DNA of 64,000 nt, taken from NCBI GenBank assembly GCA_963682055.1, contig OY821742.1:12059752-12123751 (forward strand). Reading direction: 5' to 3'. Below are positions 23,940 through 36,004 of this stretch, piece by piece. Position 1 is the stretch's first letter. Every line of letters begins with the position of its first letter. The stretch comes from Primula veris. Taxonomy: Eukaryota > Streptophyta > Magnoliopsida > Ericales > Primulaceae. The translations under genes were made by a program, and so were the position numbers. Under the pieces are notes generated by a model. That model worked only from the letters and a program-made list of their open reading frames with translations. It ran no database searches and had not been told where the DNA came from.

Positions 23940-26330
23940 TGTACATTCAAAGGTTTTTTAAATAATATAAGCCAGTTGATTCTAAGTTATAACATGATCT
24001 AAGACTAGACTTTTGTCTTCTATAAGTTCTCTTATAAAGTGATGTCTAAGATCAAATTGTTAATTGTAAAATGATTATTGGCTAAATCATTTTCACATTC
24101 ATAATCACATTGAGCCAATTAAGCACACAGCCATCCATCATGACCTGAAGATTTATCATTATAAGACTGTACATGAGAACTAAGACATAGTAAAATGATT
24201 GAGTCATGATATCTCTTTCTAATCATCATACCTTCACTTACCTCTACAATAATATTGTCCATTAGATGGGTCTTTTGAGTTCTTGTATATCGTGCTTTCT
24301 TTTTGGGATTCTGACTCACTTCAATTAGACTTTCAGTCGTAACTGGTTTAGTAACAAAGTATGGATTATCTGCTTCTTCATTAAATTTGGGTGCAGATTC
24401 AGTTAATTCTCCAGTTCTGATTGTAGTTGTAACTAGAGGTGTATCTTCACTTCCGAGTTGTTATCATCTTCTCTCATGAAACTAATCTTCTCTTCTTCGT
24501 CTGCATACTTATTAGTATCTTTAAAATTGAAAAAAAAAACATATTATAAGATTCCATAACCATTTTCATTCTCAGATTATAAACTCTGTAGGATCGATTA
24601 TTTGTTGAATAGCCTAGAAAGATACATTCATCATTTCTATTCTCAAAATTTCCTAGCTTTTCTTTATTCTTAAACAAATAGCAAATAGATCCAAATTCAT
24701 GAAAATACTTCAAAGTAGGCTTCCTACCTTTCCAAACTTCATAGGGTGTCATATTAGTTTCTTTTGTGATATAAACCCTATTCATAACGTGACACAAAGT
24801 GTTAACAGTTTCAGCCCATAGTCTCATAGATAACTTTTTAGAATTGAACATGATCGTAGTCATTTTTAGTATAATAGCAGTAATTATTTGAGCTACACGG
24901 TCTAGTTGTGGAGTTTTGTGGAGAGAAAACTTATGAGATATTCCTTGATTATCATAAAACTCATAAAATTTTGAATCTTCGAATTGTTTTCCATATTTAC
25001 TTCTAATCCTTATAATCTCTTCGATTATATATCCCTTTTCAGTTTGTAATTGTAATCACGGAATTTTAAAGGCTTTAAAAGTGTCTGATCTTTGTTCTAT
25101 AAATTATATCCACGAATATTTTTAAAAATCATCCACAACCACTAACATATATCTATTTCCTCCAATACTTTCAGTTTCTATATGACCAATTAAATCTATA
25201 TATAAAAGGTCAAAGACACTAGTGGTATAGACTGGGCTAATATTTTTATGAAAACTGTTTGGTTAATTCATGCAATCACTACAAGTTCTTGGAAGATTAA
25301 CATTAAATTCTAGTACACTTGTAATACTTCAAAATTTAATAAGTTTACCATCAGTTCCAAAGTTCATGTATTCTAATTTTTTGTGCCAAATTTCAGCATA
25401 GTCAGTTATAGTCTAGTTATAACTAGCTTTTGGTGAAGTTACCACTGACTTTTAAAAAATATAACAATTATCTACAAATCTAACACTAGTCATGATTAAT
25501 TTATTATTATTATCTATCACATGACATTTGTTTCTATTAAATTTAACATGCAGACAATTTTCACACAAATTGCTAATGCTAAGAAAATTAGATTTTAGAC
25601 CATCAACAAGCAATACTTCGTTAATATTAGGCATGCCCTTTTTATCGAGAGCACCTTTACCAATTATCTTTCTTTTCTCACCATTCCCAAATATAACCGT
25701 GTTACCTTTTATATAACTCAAATTTTCCGGTAAGCTCGTATCACCTGTCATATGCGTAGAACAATCGCTATCAAAATATCAAAAATCAGATGAAATATCT
25801 TTTAAAAAACTAATTCTAGTTTACTACAATCATTCTTCTTTTTCACAACACAAATCAATTTAGAAACTGGTTTACGAACACAATAAAAACCCCGTTTATT
25901 TCCATAAAACTTTTTGAAACAATTTCTTTATAAATGTCCAGGTTTTCTACAGTAATGACACAATTTTAAGTAACTTTTAATAGCGGGTGTAGATGGAGTT
26001 TTGAAAATTTTGTTTTTAGTTGCACTCTGAGTTACAACTGTAGGTCTGGAAAATTTCTCAATTACATCTTGAGTTGTAACTGGAAGTGTTTTGACACTTA
26101 CATTGGTTTGTAGCTTTTCTTGTATGTTGTTGTTGGTTGAGACATTCACAAATATGGTATTTTCAGTACCTCCACAATCATTATACCCCAACCCGGTGTT
26201 GTCTTTTGCATATCTTTGAACGAAGAGAATTTCATCAAGTCTTTCACTTGTGGAGTTGTTGAGAAGTTTGATTTTTTCGTGCGTTTTATCAAGGTCTAGC
26301 TCCTTCCTCTTCAAGATTTAACTTATCTCA
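23940..26330 (-). pseudogene. copia-2 gag-pol remnants
   Basis: Minus-strand order: nucleocapsid with the partial knuckle CHYCRKPGHL at the end of 26314-25928; protease tail and pre-integrase region with MTGDTSLPENL, VIFGNGEKRKIIGKG and LLVDGLKSNFLSISNLC (25751-25452); integrase core with YGKQFEDSKFYEFYD near 25000 and integrase C-terminus with LWAETVNTLCHVMNR and FLGYSTNNRSYRVYN (24863-24474). An RNase H tail reading FDLRHHFIRELIEDKSLVLDH in shifted frames lies near 24060-23950. Nearly all of RT is absent between 24470 and 24110. Numerous stops show an old copy. Confidence 0.78.
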
Positions 26331-26592
26331 GAATTTTTGTTCTTTAGATTTTTAACCAATATTTCCAATTATTTTACCTTCTTTGACGTAATCTTATGCT
26401 TAGTGTACAACAATAAATATTGCTCTTCCAGTTCTTCCATAAAATGCTCTTCATCATCACTTCCAAAGTTCGTTTAATTATCAGTTATAACTAAAGTTAT
26501 AATTGACTTTGATTCTAAGCTACCAAACTCCTTTTCTTCCGGCGAATCCATATTCTTGAAACATAGAATCCACACTATGTATATCTAGTTTA

Positions 26593-26607
26593 AGCCTCTA
26601 ATACCAC
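26593..26607 (-). other. Primer binding site of copia-2
   Basis: The minus strand reads AGTGGTATTAGAGGC right after the LTR, a one- or two-base variant of the plant tRNA-Met primer site. Confidence 0.65.
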
Positions 26608-27535
26608 TTGTTAAAACTATTGTCAAAGTTTGAAAATGTTGTTACGCGTTTAAGTTACAACCTCAGTTGTAACTCAAGTCTCAGTTATAACTCAAATTGT
26701 AACTGGACAGAACTGAATAGTAAAAGAAGTTGAACACATGCATCTTTGATTATGGATTTCGATCTAATGATAGATCTACGTCTCTGAGGCCCTCACACAG
26801 TGATTTATTGATATGTCAAGTACAATAACGAGTTTTGAGACTCACAACACTCAAGCACATATACCTAACTCTATACCTCACAACTTAAACACTATCAATC
26901 TCTCGTGTGTTTTTATTTATAATCATGCGTGTGTTTTTGCTCTCTAGAATATTACCTCTCTGGCCTATTTCTTTTTTCTGAAGAGCTAAGTAAAACTATA
27001 ACTCTACTCCGTTTATATAATATGGTTATAAGACTAAATAAAATCTTAATAAAATCTTTTTTATTCAATCTTTAATCTTCAATTTTGTAATTGATTTGAT
27101 CTATTTCCTTTTTCATGTTATCAAATAGTTACTGATTATTAGTATTTGACTTTCAAAAATCAAGATCTTTTATTATTTTGTATTATATATTTCCTTCTTT
27201 ACCTTTCCTTCTTTATTCATAATTGATTTGATTTATTCTTTTATAGAATATAGTCTCATATCTCCTTAATTTAACCCCTAAACTTCAGTACCATATTCTG
27301 TTCTTTAATCAACAATAATTTTAGGAAAATATAAGTCAGCAGAATCTTTGAAGATAAATTCGTCATAAACTCAGTTGTACGTGAGTTATAACTGAAACTG
27401 TAATATGCTCACAATCTGTCAAAATACTCAACAAACGATTAAAAACAACTTTCATGTCAATAATATAGTTGTAAATATTGCCACAATCAATGACAATTAA
27501 GTTGGTCTTTTAGTCCACTAAAATCGGACCTAACA
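26608..27535 (-). repeat. copia-2 5' LTR (right)
   Basis: 928 bp, TGTTAAAAC...CCTAACA, homologous to 11883-12816. On its outer side it is followed not by unique flank but by sequence matching the copia-2 3' internal end. Confidence 0.82.
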
Positions 27536-27725
27536 ATCTCGCATTTATCATTTGGTTTGGCAAAATCTATTAGTTGAGTAAAAAATCAACTTGCACATAG
27601 CATTCATGTATTATATACAGAAGATCAGAATTTATCAATAACTTTATGTTAGAAATTTTCACAACTTCCACTGAAACACACAACTCCTCCGGAATCACTG
27701 CTAGGACGTTGCACACAACTCTTAG
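27536..27725 (-). repeat. Copy of copia-2 3' internal end
   Basis: Homologous to 22823-23030, with shared blocks 'catttggtttggcaaaa' (diverged), 'ttagttgagtaaaaaatcaa' and 'cactgctaggacgttgca'. In a single element this segment should occur once, upstream of the 3' LTR. Its second occurrence outside the 5' LTR suggests an LTR-internal-LTR-internal tandem. Alternatively the true LTR is about 200 bp longer than drawn. Confidence 0.7.
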
Positions 27726-29709
27726 AAAAAGTAAAATTAAAAATAAGTAAATGTACTTTTTTTTTTGTTTCATATTTTCTTTTATAATCGAAGTCGAAAA
27801 ACTCACTCCCAACTTAATGGGTAGAATGAAGATAGTTACATAGTTCATTTTTTCGTACTATTTTTTTCCCCTTACAAGCTTTATTGAGGCAACACAGTAA
27901 TGAAAGATTATAGAAACCCCTTTTAAAACAAATTAGTAAAATGAAAATACATAAATCATTTTCTTAATTTTTCCTTTTAAATCTTTTAAGCTAAGTCAAA
28001 CAAAGCGGTAATTAAACTATATATTACATAAATACAATTACAAAGTATGTTGCTACTTATTGTTTGTTTCTTATCCTTATGCGTAACTTTTACAAAAATC
28101 TAGTTTTTCTTATAAACTGTTTAAATTATATCAACTAAATTGTAATTTATAAACGGATTATATCCAAAAAATTAACCGTAGGTCACTAAAGCGAAAACAT
28201 TCATAAACCCAGGTCACAAAACTGAAGTTGCAAAATATAGGCCACCAAACTTAAAAAGTATCAAAACACTGGCCGTTAATAAACCATAAATGACAAATAT
28301 TTTTAGTTGTCCCTCATTGAATTTCTTTTTTTAGAAAAACGCATCAAACAACATGCTGTCTTTTCTGGATTAGTGTCTCGTCCAAGCCCATTTCCCAGAT
28401 CGTCGCTCATTTCCTCTTTACCATCAAAATTGGAACATGATCCTAGCAGACTACCCGGTACCTTTTGTTCCATATCAGAGATGTGTTCAATAGCTTCTTT
28501 AGAAAGTATGCATTGCTCTTCGTATGAATGGCTTGAGTTGAAGTATTGATCGTCACACGTACGCTTATGTCCATTTCAATTTTGTCTTCAGAGCTAGGCT
28601 CATATCAGTTAGTATAAGACACATGTCTCTATATTAGCTTCTAACTATCAATTAGAGTTCTATATTATTTTGTATACGCTCATCTAATTATCTTCTCCAC
28701 TTCTATACATTTTTGCACGAGTATAAAACGAAATTGTTGAAAAAACCAGGAGAGGAAGTAGTTACTGGATAAAGAGGACTAAAACACCCCCATATTGAGA
28801 AAACTGAGAAATTTTTCTATATATTTTGGTTAGAAGTTTACGATTATATCATTTTAGTACGTACCCACATGATTGCATAAAAATATAAACATGCAATTCA
28901 GTTCCACACAGGTTCAAATCCTAGTTCCGCCACTGCAAAAACAGAAATCGTTTATGATTTGGGGGCCTTTCTTTTTGATACTTCGGGAACTTGTGGAGAT
29001 TGGCCATAGGTCGTTATGTCTAAGAGCAATTTAAAAAGATCCAAAATTATAGAGCAATATAATATAGACACTCGCATTGACAATGTTGTCCCATAGAAAA
29101 GGAAAACACAAGAAAAACAAAAACAACGCCACTAACTAGTACTCGTGGTGCATGGACACCTCAACATGTAGTTTTAGGGTCCACATTTTTAGTGGATTTA
29201 GTTTTCAAGAAAAGGAATATAAGGAGACACGTTACAAAGTATGAAAACTATCATACTTATGCAATATCCATGTCACAATTTCTTTACAGACATACATGAC
29301 AAATTTTAGTGAATCACAAGGGTTGTGTTTCCTATATCCAACTGAGACTCGTTCGTATTTATTCACGATAAAACCCAGACAAGGAAAATAAAACGATTGG
29401 CATTCATTACATAGTACCTTGAATCTTGATCATGCAGTGAAGTGCTACACTGACTATGAGTTTTTCTTTCTTGAATAGGTAAGCATGCGATATCACATAT
29501 AAATTGAACAAACGTATAAATTGGAGGACCACGCAAGTTGAACAATTTTGGTGACTACCTACACAGAGGCAGTACCGCAATATAAATCTCTCCGAATATA
29601 GAAGTTGTAAATAATAACTAAAATTAATCAATACAACTAAAGTAAAACCAGAAAATAAAATTATTAATCAAATCTACAGAATAGTACAAGTTTGCAACCA
29701 CTAATCCAG
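27726..29709. other. Gene-free stretch with short degenerate repeats
   Basis: No gene found. At about 28175-28275 a degenerate tandem motif of the type 'ggtcactaaa.../ggtcacaaaact/ggccaccaaactt' recurs every 30-50 bp, a pattern common in plant intergenic repeats. A tRNA T-arm-like sequence at about 28910-28940 has no tRNA around it. Confidence 0.45.
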
Positions 29710-30370
29710 TCTCATGTTTTTTTATATAATTGGTGGGGAAAATCTATATTTTTATTAAAATATAAAAATGTGAGGGAAAACCCCACCAAAAAAAAGAAGA
29801 GTATTAATACATGAAAGATCTCGAAGAAATGAGATAAAAAAGAAATAAGGGAAATTACAAGGAGAAATTGCAATAACAAAAAAGGTAAAATTAAAAGTTG
29901 TGGTCTTCAATTGCGAGAAACATCAAATTTCGAGGACTGCATTTGATAAATGTTGTAATAATGCCACAAAATCCCCCATTTTGTAACCCTACCTTTTACT
30001 TCCTATTGATTTGATCCGAAAATGGAGCAATCATTGAGCCTTAGTTTTCACGAATCCTTTTAAAAGAATGAAAAATTCGTTGGAGTGAGATATTGCATTA
30101 CCATGCTCACAACCCCAATTCGCCAACACACATGCACTCTAGTTTCTTTCTCTAAAAGTATGATTAAAAGTATAAGATCCTCTGTTTATCATTTCAGCAA
30201 TTTTGTCTTTCAATCGAAGAAGCCTCCAATGACACTGTTGTTTTCCTTTGAAAATATTAATAAGCCGCAAAGAGTTACTTCAATTATAATATGAGTATTA
30301 GGAGCTATTTGTAATCCATAGTAGTAGGCTTTAAATTCTAACATAATAGCTAATTCGCTATAAAAGATCC
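29710..30370 (-). pseudogene. LINE 3' end with RNase H-like remnant
   Basis: The minus strand reads ELAIMLEFKAYYYGLQIAP at about 30350-30300 and, in a shifted frame, VLANWGCEHGNAIS near 30120-30080. These are the start and end of the RNase H domain at the C-terminus of plant L1-type ORF2 ('AELxAIyyGLxiA' and 'aNxLANxGc'). The 3' flank ends in a purine-rich, A/T-rich tail near 29710-29800. Frame breaks show a dead 5'-truncated copy. Assignment is by motif recall. Confidence 0.45.
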
Positions 30371-30384
30371 TAAAAAACTTTTGG

Positions 30385-31640
30385 CCAGAATGGAGATAAA
30401 TCCAGAGAGGGGGGGTTGTGAATAGAAGGTTTATAAACTCGACACCTTTTTTACGGAAATACCCGATCTATTTGTTTTCAAAAGTATCTACTCCAAACTC
30501 AAGTTTAAGTATATAATAGATATATATGACTACTAAATCAGTTTGCTCGATTTCAGTCATCGATATAGAGATCAAATCAACAATGAAGTGATGTAAACGT
30601 TTGCTTCGGTTTCGGATCTCTTTTGCACTAGGCAAGTCCGAAAATTACATACAATACTATGTAGATATTTATATTAGTATTATAAAGTAAATAACGGTAA
30701 GTAAATAACACGGAGATTTATCTTGTTTCGCCTCAATGAAAGAATACGTCTAATCCTCAAATCCAATCGGATCTTCAGATTTTATTAACTTTTCAGTAAG
30801 GGCAATGTACATGTTACAACTTCTCTTCTCTTAGGGAACGAATACCCTTTACAACTACATTTTTTTAGTGGCATAGTTATCCACAAAGTAACCATGCTAT
30901 ACACGAAGCATTTTTCTAGATGATTACAACACTAAGTGAGAAAAGAATTTTCTCTCGACTCTTTTACCGAACAGCATAGGTTATGAATCAATCAAAAGTT
31001 TACAACCACGTAAAATTACACAAACTCTATGAATATATTTATCAATATGAGTTTTAGAGAGTTCGATGAACAATGGAAGGCTTGTCGAATGAAGTTTACA
31101 GGATCGGAATGATCCGCATTGTATATAAAAGAATGCTTGTTCTGAGTTGTGGTGCATCAAATGTAGCGGAGAGTAGCTCTATTTATAGTGTTTGAGGTGA
31201 GATGGCCGTTGTAGGTTGAAATTAAAAAAACTTGTCTCCTCCAATCAATTAATTAACTATCCAACCAGTTAATCCATGTTGTGTTGGGTTGTCGAGTTGG
31301 TATCTTCTAAGACGAATATATTCTTGATTTAATTACCTTTTATACATTGAGCATCATTGGAAATCAAGTATTGATGTTATAGAATAATCAGCAATGATCA
31401 CTTGTACATTTGAAAGTCCTTTCGAATAGTTTCGAAATCTTCAAAATCACATATGCGTTGTTCCGAACTTTCCAAGATCTTCAACCAGTTAATTAAAGAT
31501 TCCAACCGGTTAGTTTCTTTAACAGATTCAATCATTGTTGTTCCAAAATCTTTATATTTGTCTTGGTTCCTTCCCGTGCAATTTATTTTCGATCTTCATA
31601 CTTAATAGTCTATAACATTTACTTTAACTATTAGTACGGC
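30385..31640 (-). repeat. copia-3 LTR remnant
   Basis: The minus strand carries features typical of plant copia LTRs: a '...ctattcacaaccccccctctc' stretch near 30400-30430 resembling the 3' LTR end of copia-1, and a 'taacacggagatttatcttg' block near 30705. AACCGGTT/AACCAGTT palindromes occur near 31245, 31490 and 31505. It lies downstream of the copia-3 pol remnant as a 3' LTR should. Exact ends cannot be set because no second LTR is present. Confidence 0.5.
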
Positions 31641-32639
31641 TAATAAATTTTCATTTAGATAAATTGTATCCATTTTGTTAATCGTCAAAATATTGCCTAA
31701 ATACAAAATGGTCCATCAAACAATGTTAATTAGGAATTGGTTAAAAACTCTTTCCATTTTTTAGAATAACAAACTAAGATTACTTTAGCTTAACGATATG
31801 TATTCATTATAAATAGTACTTGAAAAATTATTGCATAAAGTAGAGATAAGAACGATAATTTAGAGAGATAAGTTTTATTCAATTCAACGATGATTGAAGA
31901 ATCATTCAATCAATAATAAAAGAAAATTGGGAATTATGAAATTTCCCAAAATAAAAACATAATAAAAATAATAAAATAAAGAGTATGTCTAGAGTTGTGC
32001 TAAATTATCCTTTCTTTCTTTCTCTCTCTTGTAATTGTCAAGATGGCAGGTTTTATGGTCTAGAATATTTGAAAACTCGTCATTAGGTAAGTAGAATGGA
32101 GTTTCTTCCTCTTTGGGCTTGGCTGTGTAGAAGATGACTGTCAAAGGCTTCCATACGTCGTTCGCGGTTTCACATTGAGTGATCAAACTGAAATTAGATG
32201 ATCATAAGGCACCGTATAGGCTATTCATGGCCTTGCAACAAAGGATAAATTATTTTCATCTGTTTAATTTCTCTCGTCATGAATGGAAATGGCTTCCTAG
32301 ATTCTTTCAATGATTTTCCATTGATCTTGGTGATAGGATTTCATGAATATAGTGAAACGTATTTCCAAAGAATGAGTTCGGTCCTTGGAATACAATTGGT
32401 TTGTATATGCAGCTTCCAAGTGAACGAAAGGGCTCACTGAGGTTTTGCATAGGAAATGAAAGTAAGGAGAATGACTATGAAGAATAAGAAATGAAAATGT
32501 GAAATTTTCTTCATGGTATATAGCGTTTAGGAGGATCTTTAAACATGAAAATGTCAGAAATATTGATCTCCAATGAGCTAATTAGAGATATTGGAGCCAC
32601 AGTCGAGTGAGAAATGGAAACAATTTGAATTTAAATTCT

Positions 32640-32710
32640 TACAGAAGTCATTAACCGATTGAATTGTCTAACCAGTTGAATTGTCTAATCGGTTAATTAA
32701 CCGATTAAAG
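32640..32710. repeat. AACCGGTT-type palindrome cluster
   Basis: Several AACCGATT/AACCAGTT/AATCGGTT motifs in 70 bp. Positions 32687-32706 form a perfect 20 bp palindrome with cores CGGTTAATTAACCG. The cluster lies between the copia-3 RNase H remnant and its LTR, the same place as the 12-mer array of copia-4. Confidence 0.8.
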
Positions 32711-32809
32711 TCAAAGAATTCCAAAATTGAAGTTTCATGGTTTTCCAATTTCACTGGCATTTATTAAGTAATCTTGAATCTACACGTCATACATTTCTAA
32801 TTCTTTTTG

Positions 32810-33200
32810 TATGAAAAAAATTGATCTTCCTTTAGAGTTTTGGTGAAAATATCCGCAAATTGTTAGTCAGTATTTATATATTCCAATATGATGTCACACT
32901 TTTATTATGATCACTTAAGAAACATGTCATATTTCAATGTGTTTAGTGAGAGCATGGAAAATAGGTTCCTGAAAATATTTATAGCGGTCGTATTATCACA
33001 TATTATATGAACATATTCATATGCAAGACCATAGTCTAGTGATTGTTGTCGCATCAACACTATCTGTGTTCAACAAGCTCCCGTGCTATATATTCTTCTT
33101 AAACATCTTACAAAGCTATAGATAATTGTTTCTTTCTACCACAAGAGATTAGTGGAGAGTGTCCAAGAAAATGGCATGTTCCACTAGTGCTCTAACGATC
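32810..33200 (-). pseudogene. copia-3 RNase H remnant
   Basis: Minus-strand reading with frameshifts gives KCHFLGHSPLIS, EEYIARELVEHR, CDNTTAINIFRN, CDIILEYINTD and FADIFTKTLKED. These are the successive landmarks of the C-terminal RNase H of Ty1/copia pol (compare the copia-4 copy at 49400-49000: TCHFLGNALVSW, AEYVAADSCC, CDNTSAINLSKN, ADIFTKPL). All catalytic context is damaged. Confidence 0.7.
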
Positions 33201-33529
33201 AGTGTTACTTCTCGCAAAGTCGTAATCGAAATACCCTCTCAAGTTCTAGGTTCAAATTTCGAGGATAGAATAGTTCTAGATTTGAGGTTTCTAAGATTGT
33301 TTCACAAAAATTTTCTATCTAAGATACCAAGACAGAAAATAAATGGAGAAAGCAAAATAATTTTTTTTATTTGTATTTTACGGGTACAATCTCTAAATAT
33401 TTTCTAAAATAAATAAAATATAAATTATTTGATTAATCTCTTCAAAATCGAATTCCCGTTGGCTCAAATTGCTGGTATATAATCGAGATGTTAACTTGCT
33501 CAAGTTTTGAGGTTGATATTGACTTGTAC

Positions 33530-34060
33530 TTCTTTGTGAGTTAGATCTTGAGAAACGCTTGATTTGTGGTTTTGAAGTGTTTTGAGGATCGAATGAGGAT
33601 GTTATTTTAATTTGATGATGAACTTGCTTGAAGTTCTTCAGGCTTGATGAATATATTCAAATAGTTGGTTTTGAAAAACACTTGATTCGCAACCTTTGGA
33701 GTTTCTTGCGGATCAGATGGTGGATTTTCCTTGAATTTGGTTATGAGCTTGCTTGAAATTCTTCGGATTTGATGAAGATCTTCGAGTGCTTGATCTTGAA
33801 GAACACTTGATTCGCGGTCTCCGAAGCTTCTTGTGGATCAAATGGTGGATTTTCCTTGAATTTGTTGATGAGTTTGGTTAAAGATCTTCAAACTTGATGA
33901 AGAGCTTCGAATGTGAGTTTAGCTTTGATCTTCACAAACACTAGATTCGCTGCTTGGAGTGCTTTATTCGGATCTAGACTTGAATTTGCTCAAATTTCTT
34001 GCTGGATTTGACAGAAGCTTCGAAGGATCTTCAGCAGTCTTGGAGGATCTTCAAGGTTTC
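33530..34060. repeat. Tandem repeat, about 125 bp period, four units
   Basis: Units start with 'aacacttgattcgc'-like sequence at 33553, 33677, 33802 and 33937 (spacings 124, 125, 135), each followed by '...gttcttcaggcttgatgaa'-type blocks. Divergence is moderate. The context (a '...tatttatagtagttgg' stretch downstream) resembles a Tat-type LTR, but this is not proven. Confidence 0.8.
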
Positions 34061-34200
34061 GAGGTTGATGGATGAATTTGTCAGAGCTTCTTTCTCTTGG
34101 ACTTTGGATTCACCTTTGTCCTCTTATTCAACTTTTTGGCTTGTGTTGGCCATGTATTTATAGTAGTTGGTGTGGTCTTTATCGCGATATCGCCCCCTCG

Positions 34201-34350
34201 TAGTTTGTGTTTAGGATCAAAATGGTCTCGTAGTTTGTTTTTAGGATCAAAATGGTCTTGTAGTTTGTGTTTAGGATCAAAGTGGTCATGTAGTTTGAGT
34301 TTAGGATCAAAATGGTCTTATAGTTTTTGTTTAGGATCAAAATGGTCCAT
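34201..34350. repeat. 30 bp tandem repeat, five copies
   Basis: Five head-to-tail units of exactly 30 bp (starts 34201, 34231, 34261, 34291, 34321), each 'tagtttgtgtttaggatcaa' plus 'aatggtc..'. It gives a spurious 10-residue repeat when translated. Confidence 0.95.
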
Positions 34351-36004
34351 AATTAAATGTAATCATTCTTTGGCTTACCATTTCTTTTTAATTTTAAACA
34401 AACAAGTACTAAAATAGAAGCATTTTCATTGTTTGTGAGAAAAATTAATATATAGTCAAAGAAAATGACATTTATTGCTTTTATAATTTAAACCAAAAGA
34501 TAATATTCATTTTATTTTGAAAATACTAATACATAATTTATAATATTTTATTTTATAAGAAACACGTGGCATATTTTTATTTGCTGAAAAATTTACGTGT
34601 CTACAAATGCCCCTTCGAGACTTGTTTATGAGAAAATTTTCATTTTGAGTGAACGTGTCTCGAACTTTTTAATTTTAAAACGGAAGAAGTTCTTTTATAA
34701 AAGAAATAAAACTTTAAATTTTCAAATGCTTGAAATTTAGAAGGATTTTTTTTAACGTGCGAGTATACAATGTGTCTTTGCATTCAAGCCTTCTGCCATT
34801 ATGACATTCAATTCCTCAATAAAGAGCTATCTTTGTGAAATTGCAACCCCACGTTTATCTTCTTGTGAGAATTGTAACCATTTGAACGTAAATTCATCAT
34901 TAAAAGCTCAAAATCCAAAACTTTTGATTAGACATTACAGAATTTTAAACCACTTAGATATGTTATTGACAAGCTATATGTCTTTTAGAAAACTTGTAAT
35001 CTTAAGGTCAAAACATGTAACCAAATTTTTTTTTAAGAATAATTGAATATCAAACTCGTGGATAAAATTTGCTCCTTTTAATTTAATATTTTAAGTGGTC
35101 CAAAGTTTCAAAACCTCAGGCATGATTTTTTTTTTTAACCAATTCTACTGTAACATTTGCTCATATTTCGATTGAATACATTTAAAACCCACTGTCATTA
35201 AATTTAAAATCATGGCCTTCAAATTCTTGTAACCGTGTAAATAAATGGGTAGCCATTAACTTAGCAACTATTGGAATTTATAACTCCTAAACTTACTAAG
35301 TAATGATATGGATTTCTAACACTATAAATAGTAGATCATTTTTTCATATTTTATTTACCACTACATCACTACCCATTGCCTTATTTTTTAGAGAGGTCAA
35401 AACTTATATTTCTTCACACACTTTTTGTTAATTTATTCTTCTTTTTATTCCTAAATATATACTGCTTGTATCTTACATTTTACTTTCATTTTTTTTTCCT
35501 TTTTAAACAAAAAGAACCATACAGTATGTTATATGGCTTTTGTCAATGGTGATATGTAGCGTACCTTTTTAATTTACTTGTGTTCATTTATGTTTTTATC
35601 TTTTATAACCAGAAAGTTTTAAACCAGGTTTTCTCTTCTTTTAAAACCAGCTTTCTTATTTTAATGATAAGCTTGCGGGCTAGATTTTGTTTAATAATTT
35701 TTGTTTGTTTTGTTTTAAAGACATGCAGTAAGATGGCAAAAGAGAATGTTTTTTTTGTTTTTTTTTTTAAAACATTACTACACTTTCCTTTTTTTTAATG
35801 CTAATAGAAAGTTGCCCCCTGTTCGTTAGACATTTTGAAAACAAATGAGAAACAGACTTCAGTTTTTTTTTTTTTTATAGTTTTAAAAGTTGAAAACATA
35901 AAGTTATCATTTTTTTTTTATTACTTAAGCCAAACAGAAGGCTATTAGCTTTATTTTAAAACCATTTTATTAACACTTCTTTTTGTACACTCACATTCTT
36001 CTCT
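34351..36004. other. AT-rich leader upstream of the PMD gene
   Basis: No ORF supported. A plant-type TATA box TATAAATA lies at 35323-35330, about 680 bp before the PMD coding start. Long T runs and a 'gcgtatcacag' acceptor-like sequence just before 36020 would allow a spliced leader. A 'tttacgtgtctaca' stretch at 34590-34605 could be an LTR end. Confidence 0.35.

Larger units (their letters stand above)
11883..27725 (-). mobile_element. copia-2: Ty1/copia element, decayed, with nested gypsy-A
   Basis: On the minus strand, a right LTR (26608-27535), primer site, gag, protease, integrase and RNase H remnants are followed by a left LTR (11883-12816). Gypsy-A (12820-22822) is inserted next to the left LTR. 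Most of RT is missing. A 190 bp stretch beyond the right LTR (27536-27725) is homologous to the 3' internal end of the same element (22823-23030), suggesting a former tandem array. The palindrome AGTTATAACT and close variants recur in both LTRs and the internal region. Confidence 0.8.

Noticed and set aside
28910..28945. tRNA-like T-arm 'ggttcaaatcctagttccgcc'
   Set aside because: No acceptor stem, D-arm or anticodon arm could be found upstream; probably part of a repeat or chance.
31989..32186. 65-codon frame beginning MITQCETANDVWK
   Set aside because: Too short and without domain support; it may be a remnant of a copia-3 extra ORF but nothing shows this.
34097..34417. 106-codon frame with a 10-residue repeat (LGSKWSxSLC)
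   Set aside because: The repeat is simply the exact 30 bp tandem DNA repeat; there is no domain and no upstream signal supporting a gene.
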